Below, one piece after another: positions 1 to 10,742 of a stretch of DNA of 64,000 nt. Positions within the stretch are counted from its first letter, which is position 1. Each line of letters opens with the position of its first letter. Under the pieces are notes generated by a model. That model worked only from the letters and a program-made list of their open reading frames with translations. It ran no database searches and was not told the origin of the DNA. The DNA is from Arcuatula senhousia (lineage: Eukaryota > Mollusca > Bivalvia > Mytilida > Mytilidae), in the NCBI GenBank assembly GCA_963971305.1, contig OZ020307.1, positions 9,375,501-9,439,500 of the forward strand, written 5' to 3'. Both the position numbers and the translations under genes were made by a program.

Positions 1-559
1 GAAAAGCTACAAAACAGTGATTGGTAAAGATGATAGAAATTTACACGCTGTCAGGCCATGGCATGGGAATTTTATAAATGTAATGGTCTTCATAAATTTT
101 GATAAAATCCTTGTTATAACTTGTCAAAAATGTATATACACTTTGAAAAATAGTTTGCAATTAGTAAATATGAAAAAAGTCGTATAATTATTCAGAAATT
201 CCGGAATAAACATAGAAATTTGAAAAAACCCACCTAGAAGGAAAAGGGGCATAATTCAAGCAGTAACAGAGTTATGGCCCCTAATATTTTACTCTGTTCG
301 TTTGGTATTTGCTTAAAGTATCTTAAAATTCAAAAGTTTAAACAAAATCACAAGCCTTTACTAAAATATGGACATAAACGTTGAAATTTTACGAAAATTT
401 ACATCCTGACAATTTGACCTTTGACCTCTGATCACTGACTTTTGCACCATTTGTAACCTTTACGACCACTCAAAATGAATGGGGTAAGAGTTAAGCTATC
501 CAAAGAGGTATGATTCAGCCGTGTGTCAGGGTGGTTGATTAAAATTTGAAATTGACACT
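1..559. other. Unassigned AT-rich sequence
   Basis: No gene seen. There is a short imperfect inverted repeat around 243-286 (GGGGCATAA ... TTATGGCCCC), a pattern common in bivalve dispersed repeats. Nothing else is supported. Confidence 0.4.
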
Positions 560-931
560 CTAAGTCACTGTACTATAAAACCTCAGCTCATCTACACTTC
601 CCTTCCCGTTTTCCTGCCAAGGTGCTTGCTGTCCTTGGTCTCTTACCTTAAACCATCGGTCCCCCCATCTTACCCTGGAAGAAAAATCTAGGCACTGCAG
701 CAATCGGGAGGTGATTTTCAAGGACGGGATATCCTGCAGGTCGGCTAGTTCCAGGTCCCCCCTTTCCTCCCTGAATTCTAGAATGCTGTCTGCATTCTCA
801 AACCCAATGCCGGGGACGGAATCAGCTCCTGGGTGGAACAAAAGTTGACCAGCACACGCATCTTGAACTACCCCGATGTTTGTGGGTTGTGTGTAAATGC
901 TGGTTTTTATGGTGTCTAAATTAAATCTCAA
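560..931 (-). CDS. Exon-like open frame with helix-hairpin-helix-like motif (partial, uncertain)
   Basis: A 123-codon open frame in a locally GC-rich patch, unlike the AT-rich flanks, which suggests a real or former coding exon. Residues about 39-83 (PGIGFENADSILEFREERG, then a second half ending LQCLDF) resemble the helix-hairpin-helix domain of ComEA-like DNA-binding proteins: a PGIG turn, a helix with a charged REERG end, then a DLxDIPxL turn. Such domains occur in bivalve uncharacterised proteins and in some transposon proteins. The first Met may be internal to an exon. I cannot identify the parent gene. It could equally be a fragment of a mobile-element protein. No catalytic motif is visible. 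Confidence 0.35.
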   Translation of the reverse strand: MRFNLDTIKTSIYTQPTNIGVVQDACAGQLLFHPGADSVPGIGFENADSILEFREERGDLELADLQDIPSLKITSRLLQCLDFSSRVRWGDRWFKVRDQGQQAPWQENGKGSVDELRFYSTVT

Positions 932-1352
932 TTTGTGTGACTTGTTGTATTTCCAAAAAATGATAAAGTATAATGTGAAATTTTTGTTTGTTTTCTATAT
1001 GTGCAGGTGCCCGTTTTCCCCCTTTTTGGGGGGTGGACAAATTTTTACACTGTCCACCCTTTACAGTTTTTTTTTTATTCCCTCTTTTTGATCTGTGATG
1101 TTTTGACTGCTTTAATAAATAATTTGTGTTTGTTTTGTTTTCGTTTTGTTTGAAACAATGTGTGTTGACTGCTGTTGTTTACAATCACAGCACAGACTGA
1201 TCTGATTGGTCGACATGACGTGGTCTGACACGGAGGTAATTCCCCTTGTTGACAAGGTGGGGTTCACACGTGCTCTGACACGGAGGTTACTCCTCCTGAA
1301 TGAAAATTGATCCCAAAACTTGACTGCAAAACCTGTTTGCCCACTCTCCCCT

Positions 1353-1562
1353 TTACCCTGAAATTTCCAAAAGACCGACCTTATTCCCAACAAGCGTCGA
1401 TCCCAGTAAATTTTCCCTGAGAGTGCAAAGCCCTGTCAGCCAGTCAAGCTCCAAGAAAAATGGCGAAAAATCGGTCACAGAAGGTGACCGCCTCAACATG
1501 AAATATCTCACAAAATATGCAAGAAAACACCGCGACAGGCACTGAGAAAGTCGCAGCGCCAA
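1353..1562 (-). CDS. Possible first exon with N-terminal signal-like peptide (speculative)
   Basis: A 69-codon minus-strand frame beginning MALRLSQCLSRCFLAYFVRY, an Arg/Cys/hydrophobic N-terminus that could be a targeting peptide. It lies just downstream (minus sense) of a GC-rich 1570-1740 stretch that could be a 5' UTR or promoter. The frame closes at a sequence resembling a splice donor (CAG/GGTAAAG), and the frame at 560-931 lies further downstream on the same strand. The two may belong to one gene, but no splice acceptor was established. It has no recognised domain and composition alone supports it. Confidence 0.18.
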   Translation of the reverse strand: MALRLSQCLSRCFLAYFVRYFMLRRSPSVTDFSPFFLELDWLTGLCTLRENLLGSTLVGNKVGLLEISG

Positions 1563-1829
1563 TGTAAGAATGCTTACCTACTCACTCGTAGCAGCACAGT
1601 GGGCTGTAACGGCCGTAGTTGTAGACGAAGGCAGGGTCCGATACTGGAACGTCTGCTGCGTCTGGGGAAGGCTATTTCAACTGGTGCATCCTGGGTACTT
1701 CCGGTACTCGTCAGACGTCATCCAGGTACAATCCACTACAAGAGTAACAAATATGCATGGTCTCGATGCAAAAAGTAATTATTTCGATTATTTTCCAAAT
1801 ATCTTATTTTTTCAAACTTATAAATGACA

Positions 1830-2785
1830 AAATAAGCCTTAATATATGTATTACTGTATAAATTGTGACACAGAAATCACATAAACCTTCATGTTTTAAC
1901 TCAATATAGAAATGGTTGTATTCGTGGATGTGAGGCTTCACTGACAAATCTAATGATATTCAATGGAACCGGTTCCTACTTGCTGTAGAAATCATCAGGG
2001 ACCTACTGGTCTTCATGAGATAGTGTTTTTTTGTGTTATTTTTGTTATAACTCATGGCCACATGATGACAAAAGAGGCAGATCTCTCAAACTATGTAAAT
2101 TTTCCCAACCTCGCGAGAAGTATATAACAGGGTAATATGTTTTTGTTTTGTGGCATATTCTATTTACTTTTTGTTCATCTATTTAAAAGTTTTAGTTTTG
2201 TTTTTAATCTAGTTTGATTTAATGAGTAACTTTTTGTCCAGGTTATGACAAAGAAATTTTTGACAAAGGACCAGTAATAACTTTGTGTTTTCATATCCTT
2301 TTTTTATGTACATTCATACGCTCCCTATGGTAGACATTTCAATATTTTAGTTGTACTATGAGCTGAATTTTCCTTCAGCGTCCGGTTTAGCACGCTTGTT
2401 TTCCCGAACTTTTGACGTCTTTTTAACGATTTTTCCTTTAAAAAATTCATACGTCATTAAACGCACAAGTGACCCACAAAAAAAAACTAGTTTGGTATTA
2501 CTTCCGAGCATATATTCTTTGCATTATTAACGTTTTAAAACTAATTTTGGTTTGTAAAATATTTATAGCTACGTTTTAACTTCGGGAGAATCACAGGTTT
2601 AACCTGCCTCATATATTATCTGAAATCATGTTACTTTTACATTAAACGAATTAGAACATTCTATCTAATAATTTAAGCATTTTAATAGCGTTTGCTTGCC
2701 ATTTTTATGCATTGGATATTGATACAACTTTAGAATATATCATGTTTTGTTAATTCAGAATTTTTAGAGAATGTGTTTCTTATTT
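1830..2785. other. Unassigned AT-rich intergenic sequence
   Basis: No coding frame above background, no RNA gene and no repeat that I could match elsewhere in the window. Confidence 0.5.
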
Positions 2786-2789
2786 AAAC

Positions 2790-2965
2790 ATGAATTGTTT
2801 GAATCTTATGTATTGTACGTTTAGTATTTGGCCAATGCAAATCAGCGAGCAGTGAAGACATGTTGAAGACTGCTGGCTGTTTTCCATTGTGATTTTTTTA
2901 AATTTCCGTTTCTTTACGTTGGTTGTGTCGCATACACTTATCCATATCTCTTTATCGTCTATGAT
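2790..2965 (+). repeat. Dispersed repeat family A, diverged 3' part
   Basis: Matches the end of a family seen best at 21790-22140: an AGCGAGCAG block, GGCTGCTGGCTGTTTTCCAT, then GGTTGTGTCGC-TACACTTAT-CCATATCTC-TT. No coding capacity. The family's class is unknown. Other copies are at 16945-17340 (minus), 34560-34705, 35860-36055, 37923-38075 and 49255-49385, and a terminal-only piece is at 15135-15180 (minus). Confidence 0.65.
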
Positions 2966-3371
2966 CAGACTTTTTAACGTGAATATCATAAACTTATTTG
3001 TCCAGTTCATATTTGATAAGGTTTTTTGCATTTAAGCTTATTAAAAGTCTAGCAGTAATAATCGTGAAAAATGATGCTGTTATTGAAATATAAATACATT
3101 TATAAAGATTGAAAGATATTAAATGATCTATATGTTATTTAGACAACGAAAAAAAAATAAGCTGACGTCAAAGGACTTATCTGCTAAGCTTGCACGTGTG
3201 TCAAAATCTTAAGATAGAAATAAGAAGAACCAATTATGGAATATCATGTTCAAATATCTTAAGTCCGAAAAGGCCAAGACGTGACGAAACAAAGTTTCAC
3301 ACAGAACAACATAATAACAAATCATATAACCAATAAGACATGAAACAACTAAAACTGTTTACTAACTGGGT

Positions 3372-3452
3372 TATTTGTACCAGCAAAGGAACCAAATATA
3401 CGACAACAACACTGGCCAAAGAGGACATATATCGGTCATTTCCCTTTTTAAG
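3372..3452 (+). mobile_element. Penelope-like reverse transcriptase, short N-terminal fragment
   Basis: Aligns by eye with 41385-41465, the segment just upstream of the fingers region in the longest Penelope-like copy: shared ACCAGCAAA-GAA, ATACGACAACAACACTG and AAAGAGGA blocks. It is too short to be functional and is cut off where the ACGTT-rich repeat begins. Confidence 0.5.
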
Positions 3453-3454
3453 GC

Positions 3455-3720
3455 CCCGTCACAATATAACGTTTTAGCCAACGTTTGCCGAACGTTCGAA
3501 TAATTTTCTAAAACGTTGGAACACGTTGGCAGTCGCTGTAAAAAAATTCACAAAACATCTCAGTGAACGAACCCAAAACGTCAGACTAACCACCTGCAAC
3601 GCACGACAAACTTATTCAAAACTTATCTGAAGCGTTTGACCAGCGTACTTGCCGATTGCCCAACGCATGTGTTGTGACTGCAGAACGCATATATAACGTT
3701 CGTCTAACTTAAAATTTTGC
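3455..3720. repeat. ACGTT-rich dispersed repeat (MITE-like)
   Basis: Starts at AAGGCCCCGTCACAATATAA and is dense in ACGTT/AACGT words (GTTTTAGCCAACGTTTGCC, AAAACGTTGG, AACACGTTGGCAG, ATATAACGTTCG). The word pattern resembles short non-autonomous DNA elements of bivalves. No clear terminal repeats were resolved, so the class is uncertain. Confidence 0.4.
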
Positions 3721-3724
3721 TCTC

Positions 3725-5084
3725 GGTGAAGATACCCAGGAGTTCTGTTCCTTTTTTTGGTATCAGTCTAAAAGAATGAAAAATGTAAAAAGAATTGTAT
3801 GTTTTGCATGATTTCGTTTATCCAAGATTTTGCTTTAAAAACATTATATAAACACAAGTGAATTTTTATGACACAATTTTCCTATTAGAGAAAGTAAATT
3901 TTTTAAAGTTTAAATTGCACAGCTTTTAAAATAAAAATGGAATTATTATGAAAAAAAAAGATCAAATGTACTAAAACTATCTTGCAAAGTTTTAGTCAAG
4001 TTTTAAAAAAATTGTTAAGAAATCTTTTCACAATACATTTTTCAAAATCTATGAACTCATACATAAAAATAAAAGAAAAAAAATCAGGAATTAACTCACT
4101 TTTGTCACCATGCTTTGCATGTATATTTACTTTTTTGTGTGTGTTTGTCTTGTCACTTGGCAACCTCGGGCTTATAATTTGCGGCTCTGAATGCACAAAC
4201 GGTTGTGAACAATACCATTAATATCCATAATATATAGAGGGGAACGTTGTGTCATCCCTTTCATTTTCCGGATATTTCCGGAAGCGTACTGTTTGGAAGT
4301 AAAGCATTAAAGCATTTCAAAGCAATAATGCCTACTTTGTAGATAAGATGATGTATAAAAAGGTTAAGGAGTGACCATCCTTTCCAAATTTTTTTTCAAG
4401 TGTCCAAGATGATAAAATTACCATCTTACCTAAATTTTCATACAGTGTACAAGACAAGAAGATGACTAAACAATGTTTGATATACCGGTAGATATTCTAA
4501 ATATTTCTAAAAGTAACAAATTCGAAATGACTATATCCATGGCAATTTACATACAAGAACAATTTCTAAAATATATTTGGCCGTTTAATGTTCAAAGATA
4601 CTGAGAAAAGCTATAGAAAACAGACGTAAACAGCACTGAGAGAATTTTCGTGTAATATTATATTTGTTTAAGTGTCTTTACACGATGAATAAACATTATG
4701 GCACCTATTCAATATTTTGTGTGTTCGTATGCTCTACACATTTTGGTACAATCTGTTTCACATATTTGGGTAAGCCCGTCTTGGTCCAATGGGCACATAT
4801 TGTCCAATTGTACGTTTTCTTCATATGAGCAAACGTATATCTAGACAAAAACGATCGTACATTCACTCAAACTTTTATTAGCCTCACCCTCCGTTATTTT
4901 AGAATGAGCAGCCCTCGATTATAGATTTTTCATATGAGTGTCTTTCTACAGGAATCCAACATAACTTGATAAATTGGTAATAAAATATGTAATTATTGAA
5001 CTTTTATTTAGGAACGCCCTGCTATTACATTTGTTGTTTATGAGTCATACTATGTAATCGCTTATAATCATATATATGATGTAC
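3725..5084. other. Unassigned AT-rich sequence
   Basis: No supported gene. A 79-codon frame at 3982-4221 has a hydrophobic stretch but no start context, homology or composition to support it. Confidence 0.4.
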
Positions 5085-5150
5085 TGTCTTTGCCCCTTTA
5101 GGGCCCTTAATTGGCCAATAAACTTTTCTATCTTATTTTATCTTATAACA
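5085..5150 (+). repeat. LINE/SINE-type 3' tail
   Basis: Contains TTAATTGGCCAATAAAC followed by TCTATCTTATTTTATCTTAT, the 'TTGG-CAATAAA + short simple repeat' pattern of non-LTR retroelement 3' ends. The same tail appears inverted at 7556-7625. The body was not identified. Confidence 0.45.
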
Positions 5151-5234
5151 GCCGATTCGTAACTCCAAAGTTTGTGGGATTAAACAGTGATGTCCTTGGT
5201 TGAGTGCGACATCTGGCATATGAATTGCTGACAC

Positions 5235-5600
5235 AGGGTTAGTTATTCCTCAATTGTTGTCTTCTCTTTAGAAATTTTATAGAAGACATAATGCAATCAT
5301 AGACAAATATTGGGTTTCTCTCTCTCAGATGAGTTCATATGAGTCTTGTTTTGTCCTTCCTGACCGAATTTGACAGTCTGGGTTCTTAGATAACAACACG
5401 ATGGGTGTGTTGTACCAGCCAGGAACTACTTAACCTTCTGAAGCACTTGAGTTCACTCTCGTTACATATTGAGCTTGCATTAGTGATTTGTACTCTGTTA
5501 TTTTTGTGCGTTATATATTGTCATGTTTTTGTGCTATTCTCGGTTGCGTTGACATATTTTGTCTTTTGATTTTTTCATAGTTCCCTATTGGCTAATCAGT
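5235..5600 (+). mobile_element. Penelope-like element relic: reverse transcriptase C-terminus and 3' UTR
   Basis: The 5' part corresponds to the last ~40 codons of the reverse transcriptase (a degenerate SSL-KFYRRH--I-KYWVSLSQM). It is followed by the conserved 3' untranslated segment: a variant of CTATAGCA-GCAGGAA, CTGAAGCACTTGAGTTCACTC, then a T/G-rich stretch. It is strongly diverged and 5'-truncated. The layout matches the other Penelope-like copies in the window. Confidence 0.6.
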
Positions 5601-5924
5601 TTATTTGAAGCCGAAACGTTATAATGAAGTTGTATTAACGCAATTCGACCAGGATATATACATTAATACTAATAATTAACATCATCTGAACTTTATAGAA
5701 TATTTAAGCACAGTTATAAATCCATGATTATATAACGTCTGGGCTCTCCGGCAATTATTTCTTTTTTAAGGTATTGCGTTGTAGAATTCCGATAACCTAT
5801 CCTATCAATTACCTTTTCACGTGTTGTTTACTACATCAAGTTTCAAAAGGCAAAGTGAGTTATTGGTACTTGGTAAGTTTGGTCTGGGTAACACAAGTTG
5901 TGATACTTTTGCGCCCTTATACAA

Positions 5925-6060
5925 TTATCACCCTAGTTGGTGTGTAACCCGGTGGTTTCTTTCCCCGAGAAAGTAAGGTCACCCGAGGGCTTGCCCCGAG
6001 GGTGACCTTACTTTTCGAGGGGAAAGAAATGCCGGGTCACATATCATCTAGGATGATAAC
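5925..6060. repeat. Near-perfect palindrome, arms about 67 bp
   Basis: The left arm (TTATCACCCTAG ... GGTCACCCGAGGGC) and right arm (CCCCGAGGGTGACC ... CTAGGATGATAA) are reverse complements with few mismatches, separated by about 3 bp. Both contain CTTTCCCC and AGTAAGGTCACCC. The arms are GC-rich for this window. A further GAGGGTGACCTTACC word at 6209-6223 suggests one more unit. Likely a foldback/MITE-type element; no coding capacity. Confidence 0.85.
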
Positions 6061-6550
6061 TGTTATATTATATCGAATATTGAAATGAAACAATTTAATA
6101 TTAGATTTTAAACATATTTCTGACATTTTAACCTTTTTCCATTAAAAATAATACAACCCATACAAATGTTGAAGAAAACTCCTGGGGCTCACGTGCAAAT
6201 TCTCACGAGAGGGTGACCTTACCATGCGACCCAACGTTTACCGGTTGACCCAGCAAATTATCACATGTCACGTGACAACGTCTAAGCTAATCACAATAAA
6301 GATTTTTAAATGAGTATATAAAATTATTATTTGTTCAACAAAGCACTGTGATTTAAAAAGAATGAAAGATACAACCTGATAATTACCATACCACGATTTA
6401 ATGTTTGAATGTTAATACAAAGTTATCTAATAAATTAAGATTAAACAAGAATTGAAAAACGTTCCAACCATAGTAAAGATAATATATGTTAACCAGAACA
6501 TTACTATAAAATCTCTTGATCTATTTGCACCAAGTCAAAAAAATTCCTGG
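6061..6550. other. Unassigned AT-rich sequence
   Basis: Apart from the GGGTGACC word noted at 6209-6223, nothing was recognised. No coding frame is supported. Confidence 0.4.
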
Positions 6551-6554
6551 TTAG

Positions 6555-7070
6555 CTTGAAAGAAGCCATGGCGTACCAGAGGGCAATCAAATATCGTTAA
6601 TCCGAAAAGAAAAAAAAAATAGGTAGAAATAAAATCTTCATTACAAAACAAACTAGATACAAAAAACAGACATAATTATGAAACAGCAATCAGCAATGTG
6701 AACTTAAGTCTAAACGAGAGTGAACTCAGGTGCACCGAAAAACTAAACAGTTGCTGCTTTGCTATAGCACAGTCATGACGTTACAAACAATCGATTTAGT
6801 GTTGGTCAAATCCGGTTAGGATGAAAATGTCCAAACTATGTCCAACCAACGTCTGTGCTCATTCGAGAGAAATAAATCCAGTATTTGTCTACAAGCGCAA
6901 GATGTCTTCCGTAAAATTTCTTGAGTGACGACAACTCAACATTTCTATTATTTGATCTTCTGAAATTTGTTCTTATTATTAGACTCTTTGATTAAAATGC
7001 TAGTCTTTTTATAATCGACTACCAGCTATTTTGATCTCCGTTTTTGGTTCTTTTTGTATGACATTAATTT
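6555..7070 (-). mobile_element. Penelope-like element with large internal deletion
   Basis: Read on the minus strand, 7070-6945 matches reverse transcriptase upstream of motif B (the region with EDQIIEML), then jumps directly to the C-terminal segment (KFYGRH-like) and the 3' UTR ending near 6555. Motif B and the YIDD catalytic motif are missing, so it is dead. The 3' UTR blocks (AGTGAACTCAGGTGC, TATAGCAC) are recognisable but mutated. Confidence 0.6.
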
Positions 7071-7334
7071 ACAAGAAATGTGAATATAATTTATATTAAA
7101 AAAAAAAACAATAAAAAATGAAAGTGGAACAATGTAAACCCCAAATTATCAGCAAAAAACTAATTTCAATTTCACTGAATAAGAGCAAAAAAGATGGCTT
7201 AACATGATGTGCTCACCGCCACACCCCCCCCCCAAAAGCAAGAACAAAACAGAAGTAATGAGCCAAAATTTCGTTTGACATAATTTATAGCTCTAGCTTC
7301 TATACTAGTGACAGACTTGTCTTATAACCTTTGT

Positions 7335-7455
7335 CTAAGAACCGAAGAAATTCTAAGTTTTGACTAATTTGAAATTTAAGCTGGCAATTTCTAAGTTATG
7401 ATACGTTCTTCGTCACAAAAATATTGTTGCCAGAGCGGCCTTAATTTGGGCTATT
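7335..7455 (-). repeat. Possible diverged hammerhead-repeat fragment
   Basis: The order AAGAACC, a TTTGAAATTTAA block, CACAAAAATATTGTTGCC and AGAGCGG parallels the middle of the 357-bp hammerhead repeat (10150-10250), at low identity. The ribozyme part is absent. Tentative. Confidence 0.3.
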
Positions 7456-7555
7456 AAACATGTTTAAACTATACCAATCTTAAAGAATAGCCTCTTTTCA
7501 ATAAATTTATAGAATTTCATACAAAGTTCTTTATAATGTTTTTTCGTTTGGATAC

Positions 7556-7625
7556 AGATAAGATAATATAAGATAATATATTTTATTTACCAATTATTGT
7601 CCCACAGGGGGCTATTACAAATATA
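7556..7625 (-). repeat. LINE/SINE-type 3' tail (inverted)
   Basis: The reverse complement reads AGCCCCCTGTGGGAC, AATAATTGGTAAATAAAATA, then ATTATCTTATATTATCTTAT. This is the same tail design as 5085-5150, on the other strand. Confidence 0.45.
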
Positions 7626-7659
7626 AACAATAATGATTTTTAACATACATACATGTAGA

Positions 7660-9425
7660 CATAAGAAGAGCTGTAATGAATTATCGGAAAATTGAATTAA
7701 AAAATAATTATAATAATCATAAATTTGCCAATAAATGATACATGTTAACCTATCTGTACTTCATATTATATAATCATTATTACAGCACGTATATGTCTTT
7801 GGAGGATTAACCCATGATTATCAAATATGGTATAAAACACCTACATATAGCAAATATTGAATATTAGAAAGTCGTTGAAATTATTAATATGCAAGTCTGG
7901 CTGTTCCTAAGTTCTAAATGCGTAAACATGTAAGACAATTGATTTATATTACAATAAGAATGCTTTAACGTTGAAATTATAGGGAATAAAGATTCGTGTC
8001 AAAAGATGCACATTAGATATTTGTTACATTTAACGACCATAATCACTAGCTTAATTGAATTTTTTACATGTAAATTTTTTTTTAAAGTTCTAATTTTAAA
8101 AAAAAATTCAAAAAGTTCAAAAATTAAAAATGACGTAACGTCATTTTCAAATCCGCCTTCAATACGCCAATTTGACAGAAAAACCCGTTTATTGCATGAT
8201 ATTTACATTAAGAATTAAAACAAAATATGTTTCGAAAAAATCTTAAAAGAAAAACCAATGTAACGTTTCTTTTTTTGCCTAGTATATTTAACGAATCTAT
8301 GAATCAAGCCAAGAGTACATTTATCCCGGTATCTTTTTTAAAAACTGTTTTTGTTATTAATGTTCATATGAATTATTTATCATCTAGGCTATCGTTGTGT
8401 TATTTACATATAATATAAAAATGTAATATTTTCAACAATTGTGACATGTTTATAATCAAAGTAAACTGTTTTCCTTTATAAAAATATATCCTATATAGTT
8501 TTGCAAGCTTTTAGAGTGTCCAATATTTTTAATACATAAGAAAGGATTCAAGAAATGTGGCTGAGGAAAAAATTATATTGACTTAAAAAAATAATTAACT
8601 TCTATAAACTTTATGGTTAGATCATAAACATTTTACATTAAATGTCTTAACAAAAGATTATAGCATGAGTTTTACCACCAAGCTGATGCAAACCCTAATA
8701 TATATGCTCCCTTGAGTTGAGGCATTTCGAACACAGGTTTTATAATATTACCTTCAAGTACTGCTTATAATGGATCTGGTTGTTTTTAAGTACATGAGTT
8801 TTCGATTCTCTATTTATCTTTGTATGGTTTCATCTCACGTTTTGTCTAGCACTCAAATTCCTAAGCTATGTGATTAGATTCAAATGAAAATGTCTTAAGG
8901 TTCAATTGAAGATTAAATTGTTAAAACAAAACAAAAAATAAAGTCTGATTTAATATGATATATATTCTCCTCTAAATACATTTTTCGACTTTTGATCAAT
9001 CTGGAACCCAAGAGCCTGTTTTCTTAGTTAATTTGGTACATAAGTCGGATTATATTGATGAGGATAAAACAAAAAGGATATTCAAGTCCACCGAAAATCA
9101 GGATTTATATAATCTGGATAAAGATAGGACATACTGCTGTTCAAACTGTTAATGTTAATAGGGATCAACTTGATTCCAGCCAAACTTTATCAAAATTAGC
9201 CCTTATCAGGATTTGACTAATCTTTATATTGTGATCCAAATAATTCTCGTGTAAAAACGCACAATATATTATTAATAATTTAATTCCAAAGGATATCCGA
9301 GAAACATTAAAAACTACTTTACAATCTGCATTTTATATGATAGGCAACAATTAATAGTACATCGTTATCGCGACTTTTAGATAGCTTTATTTTCAATGCT
9401 TGACATGTAATCGAATAAAAGAAAA
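7660..9425. other. Unassigned, very AT-rich sequence
   Basis: Long A/T runs and no supported gene. Frames at 8006-8218 and 8227-8418 are low-complexity and have no recognisable domain. Confidence 0.45.
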
Positions 9426-9429
9426 TATA

Positions 9430-9545
9430 AGTTGATAAGGAGCAAAGAGGCATTAGTGGGGCATTCGATTGTCAAAAGTCCGAAAGGGCACGAAACAGCA
9501 CGAAAAAACACAAAACCAACCAAACAAAAATCAACAACGTTGATA
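9430..9545 (-). mobile_element. Penelope-like 3' UTR fragment
   Basis: Carries the terminal blocks GGGGCATTCGATTGTCAAAA, GTCCGAAAGGGCACGAAAC and CAACAACG in the minus-strand order of other copies. No reverse transcriptase remains. Confidence 0.6.
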
Positions 9546-9962
9546 AACCAGTAATTCACATCTTTCTTCAAGCAATAAATCTATAACCGAGATTCTGGAA
9601 TAAAGTTCCATGTGTTCACTGTATGCACTAAATCACAAAATCATAAAAACTCTATGTAGGAGAATAATTGTGTGCCGATACTCCTTGATCAAATAAAATA
9701 ATCTAAATTATTTTTATATATATTTCCCAGTGCTTTTATCTAAAATGTAATAGCATTTTAATTCAAGATAATCATACTTTGTCGAATATGTTGAACTGTA
9801 TAGGGACCCACTGTATATAACATAATGTTGTGATATATGTCGTTATATTAATTCTAAATAAGCACTAGGTACTCTATTCTTTGTTAGTTGTGAAGGGAAA
9901 ACCCATTAGCCGAAGCTTACGAAATGATGTTCGACAAGAAGGTAGATCCGACAATAAAGAAT

Positions 9963-10036
9963 AAAGGTAATAACAAAATTACCGAACTTGGAGGATCAAA
10001 CTTAATGTCCAAGAGAAAAGGCAAAATATGGAAATA
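9963..10036 (+). repeat. Dispersed repeat family B, 5' part
   Basis: Begins AAAGGTAATAACAAAATTAC (a small hairpin, GGTAAT/ATTACC), then CGAACTTGGAGGATC. It is cut by the hammerhead repeat that follows. The family is seen best at 39652-39935; other copies or parts are at 11030-11170, 14660-14800 (minus), 18610-18790, 22659-22800, 26040-26180, 36235-36440 (minus), 53895-53935 and 61590-61855 (minus). Class unknown, probably non-autonomous. Confidence 0.6.
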
Positions 10037-10334
10037 AAATTAAAAATGCCAAATACTATATGACTATAAAGAGCATAAATCATAAAACCAAAAATACCAG
10101 ACTGGGGAACCAAATTATCACTAAGATGATCAACCTATCTGGTGTAGGAAGAACCTAGGGGTTTATACAATTTTGAAATTTAAACGGATAATTTAAAGCT
10201 TTGATGTGTTCTCCAACACAAAAGTATTGGTACCGGAGCGGGCTAACATCGGGATTTTAAAACTCCACCAGCAGTGCTAACCTTCACGGGTGTTCGAAAT
10301 AAAAATAACAACAAAGTTCCAGACACTAAATTTT

Positions 10335-10385
10335 GCTACGCCTGACGCGCGTTTCGTTTATTCAAAACTCATCAGAGGTGCTCTA
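10335..10385 (-). ncRNA. Hammerhead ribozyme, type I, intact core (family 1, copy 1)
   Basis: Minus strand: CTGATGA core; stem II GTTT/AAAC around a 5-nt loop; GAAA; a minimal stem III (C-G closing GCGC) ending in the GTC cleavage triplet; then AGGCG, which pairs with the CCT-containing strand before the core (stem I, one mismatch). All invariant core residues are present. Predicted cleavage follows GTC, complementary to 10344-10346. Short stem III is typical of metazoan retrozyme hammerheads, which cleave best as dimers. Confidence 0.85.
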
Positions 10386-10691
10386 CCAAAAATACTAAAA
10401 ATGCCAAATACTATATGATTATGAAGAGCATAGAACAATAAAACCAAAAATACCAAACTGGGAAACCAAATTATTACTTAGATGATCAACCTATGTCTGG
10501 GGTAGGAAGAACCTAAGGGTTTAGACAATTTTGAAATTTAAACGGATAATTTAAAACTTTGATGTGTTCTCCAACACAAAAGTGTTGTTACCGGAGCAGG
10601 CTAACCTCAGGGAATTAAACTCCACCAGCAGTGCTAACCTTCACGGGTGTTCGAAATAAAAATAACAACAAAGTTCCAGACAATAAATTTT

Positions 10692-10742
10692 GCTACGCCT
10701 GACGCGCGGTTCGTATATTCAAGACTCATCAGAAGCGCTCTA
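10692..10742 (-). ncRNA. Hammerhead ribozyme, core-damaged (family 1, copy 2)
   Basis: Same architecture as the copy 357 bp away. CTGATGA and GTC are kept, but GAAA reads GAAC and stem II is weakened (GTC opposite TAC). It is probably inactive or poor at self-cleavage. Confidence 0.8.

Noticed and set aside
1570..1827. Plus-strand 85-codon frame in the GC-rich patch
   Set aside because: It lies opposite the more plausible minus-strand reading and runs into AT-rich sequence. No motif.
3982..4221. 79-codon frame with a hydrophobic, cysteine-containing C-terminal half (small secreted-peptide idea)
   Set aside because: Low-complexity N-terminus, overlapping frame on the other strand, no signal peptide at the start and no homologue recognised.
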